NCBI GenBank assembly: GCA_020726185.1
Contig: DYTB01000014.1
Coordinates: 1 to 34,969 of the forward strand
Direction: 5' to 3'
From: Candidatus Odyssella sp.
GTDB taxonomy: Bacteria > Pseudomonadota > Alphaproteobacteria > Paracaedibacterales > CAITNM01
Length of the DNA stretch: 34,969 nt
This document shows positions 25,681-34,775 of this stretch, in pieces. How positions within the stretch are numbered: position 1 is the stretch's first letter; each line of letters opens with the position of its first letter. The notes beneath the pieces are model-generated. The model ran no database searches and was not told where the DNA came from. It was given only the letters and a program-made list of their open reading frames with translations. A program made the position numbers and the translations under genes.

Positions 25681-26654
25681 AATTGCCTCTTTTTTTGTTT
25701 TTCAATGTGCCTAAGGTTTTTAACATTTTGATTGTGAGCTTTTAAGTCAGAACTAAATTCATGTCCACCTGTGCCACTTGCTACAAAATATAAATAAGCA
25801 GTTTGGGCAGGTTTTAATACTGCCATAATGCTAGCTTCCCCAGGACATGCAATTGGTGTGGGAGGCAATCCTTTGTTTAAATATGTATTGTATGATGAAT
25901 CAGTAGCGAGATCGCTTTTAAAAATAGGCCTGTAAAAAGACGTTTGTCCTTTAGTGACAGCATAAATGACGGTTGGATCAGCTTGTAAGGGCATGTTAAT
26001 TTGCAACCGATTTAAATAGACCGATGCCACTAAATCACGCTCTTCAGATAATCCTGTTTCTTTTTCTACAATTGAAGCAAGAGTCAAAACTTCATCCCAG
26101 CTTTTTAAAGGGCAGTTGCTCTGGCGCATTGCCCATATCCTATTTTTAAGGATTTCCATGGCTTTTTTCATGCGCTGCAATACTTGTTGCCGCGACTCTC
26201 CCCAATAATAATCATACGTTTCAGGTAACAACGTGCCTTCTGAAGGTAATGCCTCAATAGTGCCTGTTAAAATTGAAATGTCTTCAAGTTTTTTTGAAAT
26301 TTCATAAACAGTGAGGCCTTCTGGAATGGTGATATGGTGAACAACAACATCTTCTTTGGCTATTTTCTGCATTAATTTCCACAAAGTAATCTTTGGTTCA
26401 GCTAGATATTCACCATGCTTTAGCGATTGCTTTTTTAATTTTAGAAACGCCACGCCACATAAAAAGCTTACCGTATGGGGAATTAGTTTTTGTTCTTTCA
26501 AAGAATGTACAATTGCTAATGTTGAATCGCCTTTTTTAATAATAAATGTGGTGTTTTCATTTATGTTTAATGGCGCCAAAAGTCCGCCAGGAGCATAAAA
26601 TATGATCCCTCCTACAACTTGAAACAATAGAATAAGAAATATAAAGCGGCGCAT
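25677..26654 (-). CDS. mltG: Endolytic peptidoglycan transglycosylase MltG
   Basis: Cuts nascent glycan strands in the inner membrane and so limits peptidoglycan chain length. One N-terminal membrane helix (residues 4-20), a LysM-like domain, then the YceG catalytic domain with ITIPEGLTVYEISKKL, GTLLPETYDYYWG, ASIVEKET carrying the catalytic Glu197, VYLNRLQINMPLQADPTVIYA and GLPPTPIACPG. 325 residues, normal. The start codon is only 14 bases after the CCA end of tRNA-Val on the same strand, so the mltG-gmk transcript may arise by processing of a tRNA precursor. Confidence 0.95.
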   Translation of the reverse strand: MRRFIFLILLFQVVGGIIFYAPGGLLAPLNINENTTFIIKKGDSTLAIVHSLKEQKLIPHTVSFLCGVAFLKLKKQSLKHGEYLAEPKITLWKLMQKIAKEDVVVHHITIPEGLTVYEISKKLEDISILTGTIEALPSEGTLLPETYDYYWGESRQQVLQRMKKAMEILKNRIWAMRQSNCPLKSWDEVLTLASIVEKETGLSEERDLVASVYLNRLQINMPLQADPTVIYAVTKGQTSFYRPIFKSDLATDSSYNTYLNKGLPPTPIACPGEASIMAVLKPAQTAYLYFVASGTGGHEFSSDLKAHNQNVKNLRHIEKQKKRQL

Positions 26655-26668
26655 AATTTACAACGAAA

Positions 26669-26743
26669 TGGTGGTCGCAACAGGGATTGAACCTGTGACC
26701 CCTACAATGTCAATGTAGTGCTCTACCGCTGAGCTATGCGACC
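26669..26743 (-). tRNA. tRNA-Val (GAC)
   Basis: A complete cloverleaf: acceptor GGTCGCA/TGCGACC, D arm with AGCTCAGCGGTAGAGC, anticodon stem CTACA/TGTAG with loop TTGACAT (anticodon GAC at 26709-26711), T arm CAGGTTCAATCCCTG, discriminator A and an encoded CCA. GAC reads GUC and GUU valine codons. It sits between uvrB and mltG on the same strand with its own promoter. Confidence 0.96.
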
Positions 26744-26752
26744 AATCTACTG

Positions 26753-26781
26753 GTTATACCATCGCATAATTTTTGCTGCAA
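26753..26781 (-). promoter_or_regulatory. Promoter of tRNA-Val (and probably mltG-gmk)
   Basis: TTGCAG at 26776-26781 and TATAAC at 26753-26758, spaced by 17 bases, on the minus strand. The predicted start is within a few bases of the tRNA 5' end at 26743. The same TTGCRG -35 with 17-base spacing recurs before uvrB and the histidine phosphatase gene. Confidence 0.6.
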
Positions 26782-26790
26782 TGGCAGTGG

Positions 26791-28812
26791 TTACAAAAAT
26801 TTAATCTCTAAAGCTTCAATAGTACGTAATTCATCACGAAGAGTTGCTGCTTTTTCAAATTCCAAATTACCTGCTGCTGTTTTCATATCTTTGAGCAGCT
26901 GATTCTTTTTCTTTTCAATGTCTTTTACAGAAAGATCTTTAAGTGGAGAATCAGAAGCTTGTTGTTTTTTACGCAGGTCCAGAGACGACGAAATTGTTTT
27001 TTTGATTGTCTCTGGGGTTATGCCATGTAGTTTATTGTGGGCTATTTGCTTATTGCGTCGACGTTCTGTTTCTTCTAAAGCACCAATTAAGGACTTAGTT
27101 TGTTTATCTGCATAAAGAATAACCCGGCCTTCAACGTTTCGTGCTGCGCGACCAATGGTTTGAATAAGGGAAGTTTTTGAACGTAAAAACCCTTCTTTAT
27201 CGGCATCTAAAATAGCAACAAGACCGCATTCGGGAATGTCTAATCCTTCTCGTAAAAGGTTGATGCCTATCAAAATGTCAAAATCCCCAAAACGAAGCCC
27301 GCGAATAATTTCAATGCGTTCAAGGGTTTCAATGTCTGAATGTAAATAACGAACACGCATGTTGGCATCGCTTAAATATTCGGTTAAAGCTTCTGCCATT
27401 TTTTTAGTAAGCGTTGTTACTAAAACTCTGAATCCATTGGCAACCGTTTGACGGCATTCTTCCATCAGGTCATCAACCTGGTGATCACAAGGTTTAATAG
27501 TGCAAATAGGGTCCACAAGACCGGTTGGTCTAATTAGCTGTTCAACAAACACGCCTTCAGTTTGAGCTAATTCCCACGGTCCTGGTGTTGCTGAAATAAA
27601 TAAAGTTTGCGGACGAAAATTATTCCACTCTTCAAACATTAGAGGTCGGTTATCTTTACACGATGGCAATCTAAATCCGTGTTCAGATAATACTTCTTTG
27701 CGCGCGCGGTCGCCTTTATACATTCCACCAATTTGTGGAACACTTACGTGGCTTTCATCAACAAACAACATTGCATCTTTGGGTAAATACTCAAATAGAG
27801 TAGGGGGCGGTTCACCAGGGGCACGTCCGGTTAAATACCTTGAATAATTTTCAATGCTTGCGCAGGTGCCGGTTGCTTGCATCATTTCTACGTCAAATTT
27901 TGTGCGTTGTGAAAGCCGTTGCGCTTCTAATAATTTACCCAATTCTTCTAGTTCGTTAACGCGCACAACAAGTTCGGCTTGAATTTTTTTAATGGCTTGC
28001 TGAATGGTAGGGCCAGGTGTTACATAATGGCTGTTAGCAAACACGCGAATTTCTTCAAGCTTTGCAAATTTTTCACCAGTTAGCACATCCATTTCTGAAA
28101 TGCTTTCAATTTCATCGCCAAAGAAACTTAGGCGCCACGCACGATCAGCAAAATGGCTTGGAAAAATATCAAGTACATCACCACGGCTTCGAAATGTTCC
28201 ACGTGCAAAAGCTAAATCATTTCGTTTGTACTGTAACAGAATAAGATTTTGCATAAGTTGTTGCTTATCAAGCATTTGTCCAACTTTAAGTGGCACGGTC
28301 ATTTCGCTATACGTGTTTGCGCCACCAATGCCGTAAATACAGGAAACACTGGCAACCACTATAACATCACGCCGTTCTAGCATTGAACGAGTAGCTGAAT
28401 GTCGCATTCGATCTATTTGTTCATTGATAGATGCAGTTTTTTCAATAAATGTATCTGTTCTTGCGACATAAGCTTCAGGTTGATAATAGTCATAATAGGA
28501 AACAAAATATTCAACTGCGTTATTTGGAAAAAATTCTTTCATCTCAGAATATAATTGAGCTGCCAGAATTTTATTTGGCGCCATTACTAATGACGGGCGT
28601 TGAAGTTGTTGAATCACTTGTGCCACGGTAAATGTTTTACCGGATCCAGTGACGCCTAGCAAAACTTGATCGCGTTCGCCTGCTTGAAAGCCCTTAATAA
28701 TTTCTTTAATAGCAGCTGGTTGATCACCTGCTGGTTGAAATGGTGACTCAAGTGCAAAAGCAGGGCTTGTTTCACTGCGTTCGTTATATAGCAAGGGAAC
28801 GATGGCGGTCAT
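26791..28812 (-). CDS. uvrB: UvrABC excision repair subunit B
   Basis: Helicase-like damage verifier of nucleotide excision repair, acting with UvrA and UvrC. Walker A GVTGSGKT at residues 53-60, the beta-hairpin [61 protein letters not shown] and QTIGRAARN are all present. The C-terminal UVR motif ([20 protein letters not shown]) docks UvrC. 673 residues, normal. A promoter and a possible LexA box lie just upstream. It is followed by tRNA-Val after 47 bases. Confidence 0.97.
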   Translation of the reverse strand: MTAIVPLLYNERSETSPAFALESPFQPAGDQPAAIKEIIKGFQAGERDQVLLGVTGSGKTFTVAQVIQQLQRPSLVMAPNKILAAQLYSEMKEFFPNNAVEYFVSYYDYYQPEAYVARTDTFIEKTASINEQIDRMRHSATRSMLERRDVIVVASVSCIYGIGGANTYSEMTVPLKVGQMLDKQQLMQNLILLQYKRNDLAFARGTFRSRGDVLDIFPSHFADRAWRLSFFGDEIESISEMDVLTGEKFAKLEEIRVFANSHYVTPGPTIQQAIKKIQAELVVRVNELEELGKLLEAQRLSQRTKFDVEMMQATGTCASIENYSRYLTGRAPGEPPPTLFEYLPKDAMLFVDESHVSVPQIGGMYKGDRARKEVLSEHGFRLPSCKDNRPLMFEEWNNFRPQTLFISATPGPWELAQTEGVFVEQLIRPTGLVDPICTIKPCDHQVDDLMEECRQTVANGFRVLVTTLTKKMAEALTEYLSDANMRVRYLHSDIETLERIEIIRGLRFGDFDILIGINLLREGLDIPECGLVAILDADKEGFLRSKTSLIQTIGRAARNVEGRVILYADKQTKSLIGALEETERRRNKQIAHNKLHGITPETIKKTISSSLDLRKKQQASDSPLKDLSVKDIEKKKNQLLKDMKTAAGNLEFEKAATLRDELRTIEALEIKFL

Positions 28813-28820
28813 GATCAGGT

Positions 28821-28835
28821 GCTCTAAATGGGTTC
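28821..28835 (-). promoter_or_regulatory. Possible LexA (SOS) box before uvrB
   Basis: GCTC-N7-GTTC on the plus strand differs by one base from the alphaproteobacterial LexA direct repeat GTTC-N7-GTTC. It lies between the predicted -10 box and the uvrB start codon, a good place for a repressor. Confidence 0.35.
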
Positions 28836-28838
28836 TGT

Positions 28839-28873
28839 ATTATTGATAAACTAAGCCAATGCCGCAAGGGTAA
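28839..28873 (-). promoter_or_regulatory. 35-bp repeat copy 1: promoter of uvrB
   Basis: 31 of 35 bases match the copy at 29497-29531 in the same orientation. Read on the minus strand it contains TTGCGG (28862-28867), 17 bases, then AATAAT (28839-28844), a good -35/-10 pair 27 bases from the uvrB start codon. Conservation of both boxes in the two copies supports a promoter. Confidence 0.55.
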
Positions 28874-28915
28874 ACTCAATAGTTTGTCATCTTTGTTGTA
28901 TTTGGAGATTTTATT

Positions 28916-29491
28916 TCATTGTTTATCGAACTGGAGCTTGGTAATTGAAAAACAACCAAGCCCAATTTTTTCAGCTCTTTTATATCCAGATTTTTTTAAA
29001 TTTTTTTCGATAAAGTAATTAAGCAAACCATGAGAAACTAACGCAATTGATTTTCTTTGTGATCTTTTTATCAGCAGATCAGCGCCATTTTTTGCGCGCA
29101 AACGTTCTTGTGAAAAAGATTTATCCGTTTTTAATAAGCCTAATGCCCACATTATTCGTGAAATAAGCATCCATGTTTTGAACTTGGCTTTTAAAATTGG
29201 AACATGAAAAACTCTTAAATCAAACTCCACAAAAGCATCACTAATAATAATTTGTTCAGTTTTTTTATGAAAAAGAAATTGAGCGGTTTTGATGGTGCGT
29301 GGTGACGAAGATGTTAAAATATCAAAATTATCATTTCCCAAAACAATATCAATTTGAGACTTTAAAGAAGTTATTTCATCCAAACAGATATCTTGTGTGA
29401 AATTATATGCTTTGATTCTTTCAACGGCATCTGCAAAATGACAACGTCCATAATTGATGTTCGGTGTGCAATGTCTAATTAGCAAGATCAT
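28916..29491 (-). CDS. Histidine phosphatase superfamily protein
   Basis: A 191-residue phosphoglycerate-mutase-like phosphatase. The catalytic His lies in LIRHCTP (RHC rather than the common RHG), a second Arg in SSSPRTIKTAQFL, a candidate general acid in FVEFDLRVF, and the second His in ALVSHGLLNYF. These residues are complete, so activity on a phosphorylated small molecule or protein is likely, but the substrate is unknown. The start codon is 5 bases after the -10 box of the 35-bp repeat, so the mRNA may be leaderless. Divergent from the GrpB-GNAT fusion gene. Confidence 0.82.
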   Translation of the reverse strand: MILLIRHCTPNINYGRCHFADAVERIKAYNFTQDICLDEITSLKSQIDIVLGNDNFDILTSSSPRTIKTAQFLFHKKTEQIIISDAFVEFDLRVFHVPILKAKFKTWMLISRIMWALGLLKTDKSFSQERLRAKNGADLLIKRSQRKSIALVSHGLLNYFIEKNLKKSGYKRAEKIGLGCFSITKLQFDKQ

Positions 29492-29496
29492 GCTAC

Positions 29497-29531
29497 ATTA
29501 TTGATAAACTGAGCAAAGGCTGCAAGGGTAA
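29497..29531 (-). promoter_or_regulatory. 35-bp repeat copy 2: promoter of the histidine phosphatase gene
   Basis: Second copy of the repeat before uvrB. Minus-strand TTGCAG (29520-29525), 17 bases, AATAAT (29497-29502). The ATG begins 6 bases after the -10 box, the distance where transcription usually starts. Confidence 0.55.
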
Positions 29532-29563
29532 TATTTTATGAGAAAGTAGTGTTGGAGATTTTT

Positions 29564-30514
29564 ATGACTTATAAATCTATCGAAGTCGTTCCACACAACT
29601 CTAATTGGCCTCAGCTATTTGAGGCAGAGGCCGATCTTATCAAACAAAAAGTGGGCGATAATTTTCTTGAAATTCACCATGTTGGTTCTACTTCTGTGCC
29701 AGGGCTATGCGCGAAACCTATCATTGATATTATTTTAGTTTTAAGAAATTCTGCGGAATCTATTGATCTTTTAGAAGCGATTGGCTTTAAGTTTAAGGGT
29801 GAAATGAATATTCCTTTTCGTTCTTATTTTAGTAAAAAAACCGAAACACCAGTGCACCTTCATGTGTATGAGCCCGGAAGTGCCGAAATTGAATTGAATT
29901 TATTGTTTAGAAATTTTCTAATATCAAACGCAAAAGCGTGCGTTGAGTATGCCAACTTAAAAAATACGTTGGTAGAAGAACAAAAAAGTTATAAAAATGT
30001 GCCCCCTATGTTTTCTCATTACACATTAGGAAAAAATACTTTCATTCAAAAAATTCTGCAGCAAGCGGGGTTTGATAAATTACGCCTGATGCATTGCACC
30101 CATTACGCAGAATGGGAAGCGGCTAAAGCGTATCGTCAAAAATATTTCTTTGATAAAGTTCCCATTGTTGATCCTTACACTTGGACGTTTAATCATTTTG
30201 ATCACACACATTTTGTGCTGTACAAAGGCACTCAAATTATTGGGTATGCACACTTGCAACGTTGGCCGAATCAACGTGCAGCCATGCGTATTATCGTTAT
30301 TGATGGAGCATTTAGAAATCAAAAATATGGTAGCTATTTATTAGAGCTTTGTGAAAAGTGGTTGAAGTTACAAGGATTTATAAGTTTGCATGTGCAGTCT
30401 TCACCACAAGCTTATAATTTTTACTGTTATCATGGTTACGTGAAAATGCCTTTTAATGATCCTGATAATCACGAAAGCGATTTACAAGATATTGAAGTAG
30501 GGAAAATGTTATGA
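29564..30514 (+). CDS. GrpB-family protein fused to a GNAT acetyltransferase
   Basis: Two domains in about 316 residues. Residues 1-165 are a GrpB/UPF0157 domain of the nucleotidyltransferase superfamily, marked by VVPHNSNWPQLFEAEA and HHVGSTSVPGLCAKPIIDI, with HLHVYEPGSAEIELNLLFRNFL. Residues from about 190 form a GNAT domain with IVIDGAFRNQKYGSYLLELC as the acetyl-CoA loop and a QSSPQAYNFYCYHGYVKM ending. A similar fusion is known in other bacteria but its job is not established. The ATG at 29564 has a TTGGAG ribosome-binding site; the GTG at 29549 is rejected. Its stop overlaps the next start (ATGA). Confidence 0.85.
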   Translation: MTYKSIEVVPHNSNWPQLFEAEADLIKQKVGDNFLEIHHVGSTSVPGLCAKPIIDIILVLRNSAESIDLLEAIGFKFKGEMNIPFRSYFSKKTETPVHLHVYEPGSAEIELNLLFRNFLISNAKACVEYANLKNTLVEEQKSYKNVPPMFSHYTLGKNTFIQKILQQAGFDKLRLMHCTHYAEWEAAKAYRQKYFFDKVPIVDPYTWTFNHFDHTHFVLYKGTQIIGYAHLQRWPNQRAAMRIIVIDGAFRNQKYGSYLLELCEKWLKLQGFISLHVQSSPQAYNFYCYHGYVKMPFNDPDNHESDLQDIEVGKML

Positions 30515-31002
30515 ACCAATTCAAACTAGATGAATTCATTAAAATAATAACCAATACTCCAGTTTGGGTTTGGGGAGCATTGTGTTATTTACTCTTTGTT
30601 GGATTCAAAGCAATGCGCACTAGAATTGTTCGCTTACCTAAGCTTTTTGTAATGCCAATTGTTTTTCTAGGATTAAGATATAAGCTTTTTTTTGCATCTA
30701 ATGTTGAGGTCTACATAAGCTTATTATTGTTTTGTTTCGTTGTTGGTTTTATAACAGCAAGCAATGCGACCATAAAAATTTTAAAAGAATTAAAATCCAT
30801 AGAATTACCTGGTAATTACACAACCATAACCATTTCAATTTTCTTTTTTTTAGTAAAATATACGCTTGGTTATCTTGAAGCTACGAGACCTGAATTAGTA
30901 AGTCAGTGCTCTTTTGCTGATTTAGTGATTAGTGGTTGTTTGATTGGCTATTTTCTTGGTCATATGTCTTGTTATGTGTATAGATTTATGAAGGAAGATT
31001 GA
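30511..31002 (+). CDS. Small multi-pass membrane protein, DUF6622-like
   Basis: 163 residues with about four or five hydrophobic helices. The N-terminal TNTPVWVWGALCYLLFVGFKAMRTR and LPKLFVMPIVFLGL resemble DUF6622-type proteins, which start with P-x-W-V-W-A and a conserved R-L-x-x-L-F. No catalytic residue is evident. It is coupled on both sides by ATGA-type overlaps to a GrpB-GNAT fusion and a GNAT gene. The function is unknown. Confidence 0.6.
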   Translation: MNQFKLDEFIKIITNTPVWVWGALCYLLFVGFKAMRTRIVRLPKLFVMPIVFLGLRYKLFFASNVEVYISLLLFCFVVGFITASNATIKILKELKSIELPGNYTTITISIFFFLVKYTLGYLEATRPELVSQCSFADLVISGCLIGYFLGHMSCYVYRFMKED

Positions 31003-31004
31003 TT

Positions 31005-31463
31005 ATGAACACTATAAAATTTGTTGATACACTTTGTGAGCCCATTGAAGAACAAATGCGAAATGACTTGGTCAAATATGAAGCTAGTCATGGCATTGAT
31101 GTTAATTACAAGCGGTTTGCATTAGTTTTATCAGATGAACAAAATAACACGCTTGGCGTTCTAAATGCTTTTACCGCATTTGCAGAAATTTACATTGACG
31201 ATATGTGGATTGATAATCATCATCGAGGTAAAGGATATGGCAGGCAACTAATCCAAGCCCTTGAAGATCACTTTAAGGGCAAGGGTTTCAATAATATCAA
31301 TTTGGTTACCAACCAATTCCAAGCTCCAGAATTTTATAAAAAATGCGATTTCGAATTAGAGTTTATAAGAAAAAATATTAAAAATCCAAAACTTACCAAG
31401 TTCTTTTTTATTAAGTATTTTGGTGACGAAAAGCAAACACAAGGCATTTTGCCAAAAACTTAG
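31005..31463 (+). CDS. GNAT family acetyltransferase
   Basis: 152 residues with the GNAT acetyl-CoA motif IDDMWIDNHHRGKGYGRQLIQALEDH and motif B VTNQFQAPEFYKKCDFELEF. The preceding GVLNAFTAFAEI strand is standard. The substrate is unknown. The frame begins 6 bases earlier, but the ATG at 31005 with GGAAG upstream is preferred. Located directly after the membrane-protein gene, overlapping its end region, so co-transcribed. Confidence 0.82.
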   Translation: MNTIKFVDTLCEPIEEQMRNDLVKYEASHGIDVNYKRFALVLSDEQNNTLGVLNAFTAFAEIYIDDMWIDNHHRGKGYGRQLIQALEDHFKGKGFNNINLVTNQFQAPEFYKKCDFELEFIRKNIKNPKLTKFFFIKYFGDEKQTQGILPKT

Positions 31464-31473
31464 TAGGGTAGTT

Positions 31474-31887
31474 ATGAAAATTCACCAATCCACTTTAACA
31501 GCTGAACTCAAAAACAAAATATATGAAGAATTTAGTAATGCAGCTATCAAAGCAACAGGTATTGATGGCTTAAATGAAGAGCCAATTTCTTTTGAACGAA
31601 GAGAGGGTCCTAATGTTATAGCTTGTGTAGGTGTGCAAATGTTTTGGGGGCAGCTGCATATCAAATATCTTTTTGTAGAAGAAAACTATCGTTGTTTAGG
31701 TATTGCCACAGAATTAATGCAGCATGCTTTTAACTATGGAAAATCACGTAACTGTACTTTTGCGTTTGTTGAAACCATGAATTTTCAGGCTGTAGGATTT
31801 TACCAAAAATTAGGATTCAACGTTGAGCTATCTCGTAGAGGATACGATAAAAATTCCAGTCTAAATTATTTGAAGAAAGATTTATGA
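31474..31887 (+). CDS. GNAT family acetyltransferase
   Basis: 137 residues. The motif A loop YLFVEENYRCLGIATELMQHA lacks the usual double Gly (RCLGIA), and motif B is VETMNFQAVGFYQKLGFNVELSRRGY, typical of small GNATs. It shares general layout with the gene before it and may be a divergent duplicate. A TAGGG sequence lies before the ATG at 31474, 10 bases after the previous stop. It converges with mutS with 9 bases between stops. Substrate unknown. Confidence 0.8.
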   Translation: MKIHQSTLTAELKNKIYEEFSNAAIKATGIDGLNEEPISFERREGPNVIACVGVQMFWGQLHIKYLFVEENYRCLGIATELMQHAFNYGKSRNCTFAFVETMNFQAVGFYQKLGFNVELSRRGYDKNSSLNYLKKDL

Positions 31888-31896
31888 AGAGCTTTT

Positions 31897-34491
31897 TTAG
31901 CTAAACAAATGCGTTTTCTCAAGAGCTGATTTTGCATTTCTGTTTTGATTGCGGCTGGCATGTTCTTTTAATTCATATAATGTTTGCAAAGCTTGCTTGG
32001 GTGATAAATCATCAGGCTTAATACCACGCAAAAACTTTAACATGTTAGATTCCTCAATCGATGATTGAGCAGTTATCGTAGGGGTGTTTTCGGAAGTTGT
32101 GCTAGTCCCGATTTCTTTTAAAATTTCCTGAGCACGCGCAATAACAGTTTGTGGCAGGCCTGCCAGTTCGGCCACATGAATTCCATACGATTTATCGGCT
32201 GAGCCTTCAATAATCTCATGTAGAAACACAACATTTCCATCGTGTTCAATTATTTTCATGGTTAACAGCTTAACAGGGTGATGCGCTGCCAAATCAACTA
32301 ATTCGTGGTAGTGAGTTGCGAAAATGCAGCGTGATTTTATGTTATTAATGATGTGTTCGCTAACTGCACTTGCTATGGCTAGTCCATCTTGAGTAGAAGT
32401 GCCGCGGCCAATTTCGTCTAATATAATGAACGATTGCTCAGTTGCTTGGTGCAAAATACTTGCCGTTTCAACCATTTCCACCATAAAAGTTGAACGCCCA
32501 GCAGCTAAGTCATCTGCGGCGCCAATTCGCGAAAATATTTGATCCACAATTCCAATTTCAGCGCGAGCTGCAGGAACAAATAAACCGCAATGAGCCATCC
32601 AAATAATTAAGGCATTCTGTCTAAGGTAAGTGCTTTTTCCTGCCATATTGGGGCCAGTTAAAAGAGCAAATGGTTGTTCAGAAAGGCTACAATCATTAGG
32701 GGTGAAAGTGTTAGAAGTGTACGTTTCCACAATTGGGTGGCGGCCACTTTTAATATTAAGAACTGGTGCTTCGCCTAATATAGGACGCACAAAATTTTTC
32801 ACTGTGGCTAATTCTGCCATACTGCTAGTAACATCAATTTCTGCAATCAATAAGGCAAGAACTTCTAGCTGTTCTCGGTGTTGTAAAATTTGGACGCATA
32901 AGCATTGGAATATTTTAATTTCTTGTGCAATTGTGGCTGCTGCCGCATTAACTAATTTTGTTGCTAATTCTTGCAGTTCGGCTGTCATATATCTGGCGCC
33001 ATTGCTAATTGCTTGGCGGTGAAAAAAAGCTTCAGGCACTTTGCTTAAATGGCTAGCGCTGACTTCAATATAATATCCGATTAGGTTATTGGTTCGGATT
33101 TTTAAATTTGAAATGCCCGTTTCGCTTTGGTAACGCTGTTCTAATTCTTTTAATTGCTTTGCACCGTTGTCACGTATGTAACGCAGCTCATCTAATGTAG
33201 AATCGACATTAGCTTTAATTAATCCGCCATCTTGAATAGTGGCTGGTAGATGCTCTTCAAGAGTTTGCTCTAACATGTTCATTAAATCTAATGGCACATC
33301 AAACGTCCAAAAAGATTGTTGATCCAGCATTTGACTCATCGTTTGTGCCACAGTCAGCACTTGAGTAATTGCTTTTAAATCTCGGGGTAGGGCTCTTTCC
33401 AAGATAATGCGAATGAGTGCGCGTTCACTATCTGGGCAATGGGCCAAAGCATTTCTAAGCATGGCACGTACATCACCTTGCTTTGTAAACCAATCAATTT
33501 TGTTCAAGCGTTGATTGATAGCTGTAATATCATTAAGCGGATGAGTGAGTTGTTCAAAAAATAATCTTCCCCCAACAGCAGTTCGGGTATTGTCTAAAGT
33601 GTGTAGCAACGACCCATCAAAATTACCTTTTAACGTGCGAACAATTTCAAGATTGCGACAAGATTGCGCATCAACTTTTACAAAGTTGTCATTATATATG
33701 CACTTCGGGGAACGCAAATGCCGATTTTTTTCTTGTTGCGTTAATTGTACGTAATCACACAAAATTCCTGCTGCTTGAATTAACATTGGTTGGTCAAGAC
33801 CAAAGACTTCAGGGCTAATGGCTTTAAACGATTCCAACAGTTGTTTTTGCGTGCTGTTAAAATTAAAGCGTGTGTCTGAAAGTGGTCTAATAACTTTTTT
33901 AAATTCATTGAACACATCTAAATCAAGTGATTGCCAAATGCTTTCAGGCATTAGTATCTCAGCTGGATTTAGCTGATACAGGGTGCTGGCTAAAGATTGC
34001 AACGTTATATCTGTTACGCAAAACGTGCCAGTTGATATATCGGCCCAAGCAACACCTATGTGTTGGTTTTTTTTATCAATAGGACTGATAGCCACTAGAT
34101 AGTTTGCTCTTGAAGGCGCAAGAAGGTTTTCTTCGGTAATGGTGCCAGGAGTGATAATACGCACAACACCGCGTTGCAATGGGCCTTTTTTGCCCAAAGC
34201 TTTGGCTTGTTCCGGCGTTTCAATTTGTTCGCAAACAGCAACCCGGAAACCTTTTTCAATTAATTTTGATAAGTACACTTCGTGTGAATGTACAGGCACC
34301 CCTGCCATGGGAATGGGTTGTCCGGCACTTTGCCCACGTTTTGTTAAAGCAATATCTAAAGCTGCTGCTGCTTGAACGGCATCATCAAAAAAAAGTTCGT
34401 AAAAATCCCCCATGCGATAGAACAATAAGCAGTCGCTATGTTGCTGCTTGATTTCATTATATTGCACCATCATGGGCGTGTGCGTTGTCAT
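31897..34491 (-). CDS. mutS: DNA mismatch repair protein MutS
   Basis: Recognises mismatches and starts repair. The mismatch-reading [11 protein letters not shown] near residue 28 keeps the Phe-x-Glu pair, then ALTKRG and [13 protein letters not shown]. The ATPase domain has [56 protein letters not shown] and FATHYHEL. The C-terminal dimerisation tail is present. 864 residues, normal for bacterial MutS. There is no obvious ribosome-binding site before the ATG at 34491. MutL is not in the window. Confidence 0.97.
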   Translation of the reverse strand: MTTHTPMMVQYNEIKQQHSDCLLFYRMGDFYELFFDDAVQAAAALDIALTKRGQSAGQPIPMAGVPVHSHEVYLSKLIEKGFRVAVCEQIETPEQAKALGKKGPLQRGVVRIITPGTITEENLLAPSRANYLVAISPIDKKNQHIGVAWADISTGTFCVTDITLQSLASTLYQLNPAEILMPESIWQSLDLDVFNEFKKVIRPLSDTRFNFNSTQKQLLESFKAISPEVFGLDQPMLIQAAGILCDYVQLTQQEKNRHLRSPKCIYNDNFVKVDAQSCRNLEIVRTLKGNFDGSLLHTLDNTRTAVGGRLFFEQLTHPLNDITAINQRLNKIDWFTKQGDVRAMLRNALAHCPDSERALIRIILERALPRDLKAITQVLTVAQTMSQMLDQQSFWTFDVPLDLMNMLEQTLEEHLPATIQDGGLIKANVDSTLDELRYIRDNGAKQLKELEQRYQSETGISNLKIRTNNLIGYYIEVSASHLSKVPEAFFHRQAISNGARYMTAELQELATKLVNAAAATIAQEIKIFQCLCVQILQHREQLEVLALLIAEIDVTSSMAELATVKNFVRPILGEAPVLNIKSGRHPIVETYTSNTFTPNDCSLSEQPFALLTGPNMAGKSTYLRQNALIIWMAHCGLFVPAARAEIGIVDQIFSRIGAADDLAAGRSTFMVEMVETASILHQATEQSFIILDEIGRGTSTQDGLAIASAVSEHIINNIKSRCIFATHYHELVDLAAHHPVKLLTMKIIEHDGNVVFLHEIIEGSADKSYGIHVAELAGLPQTVIARAQEILKEIGTSTTSENTPTITAQSSIEESNMLKFLRGIKPDDLSPKQALQTLYELKEHASRNQNRNAKSALEKTHLFS

Positions 34492-34559
34492 AAATATTTG
34501 TGAATACGTGCTTATATTCTTATAGCAAAACTAGAATAAAAAGTCGCTATGCCTGCAAC

Positions 34560-34600
34560 TTGCTGTGATTTCACTAGGATTCCTCACAACAGCAATTTTT
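34560..34600 (+). terminator. Hairpin with T-run in the leader of the last gene
   Basis: TTGCTGT (34560-34566) pairs with ACAGCAA (34589-34595), followed by TTTTT at 34596-34600, the form of a Rho-independent terminator on the plus strand. No plus-strand gene ends before it; mutS is on the minus strand. It could therefore end a short leader transcript or a small RNA. Confidence 0.45.
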
Positions 34601-34630
34601 AATAGAAATTTGTCTAAATTTTTATTCAAA

Positions 34631-34655
34631 TTAACAATTTGTTTATATTTGTTAA
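34631..34655. promoter_or_regulatory. Inverted repeat in the promoter region of the last gene
   Basis: TTAACAA (34631-34637) and TTGTTAA (34649-34655) are perfect 7-base inverted arms around 11 bases, in the 5' region of the secreted-protein gene. It could be an operator or simply AT-rich sequence; no regulator is known. Confidence 0.3.
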
Positions 34656-34775
34656 CTAATCTTAGCAGTAGAAGGATGTCCCTTAGAAGCACATTAATTA
34701 ACGTCAGTGGAGATTAGCATCATGCCAAATAAACTTCTTTTGTATGTTTTTCTTACATTTTTAAAAGGAGGGGCT

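Noticed and set aside
27715..28631. Several plus-strand frames inside uvrB
   Set aside because: They are antisense shadows of a fully conserved gene.
28839..29531. Interpreting the 35-bp repeats as insertion-sequence ends or CRISPR repeats
   Set aside because: They are direct rather than inverted, only two are seen, no transposase lies between them, and both hold promoter boxes at fitting distances.
34722..34775. Upstream in-frame ATG at 34722 as the start of the last gene
   Set aside because: It would place 18 residues before the signal peptide and ignores the strong AAGGAGGGG site ahead of the ATG at 34776.
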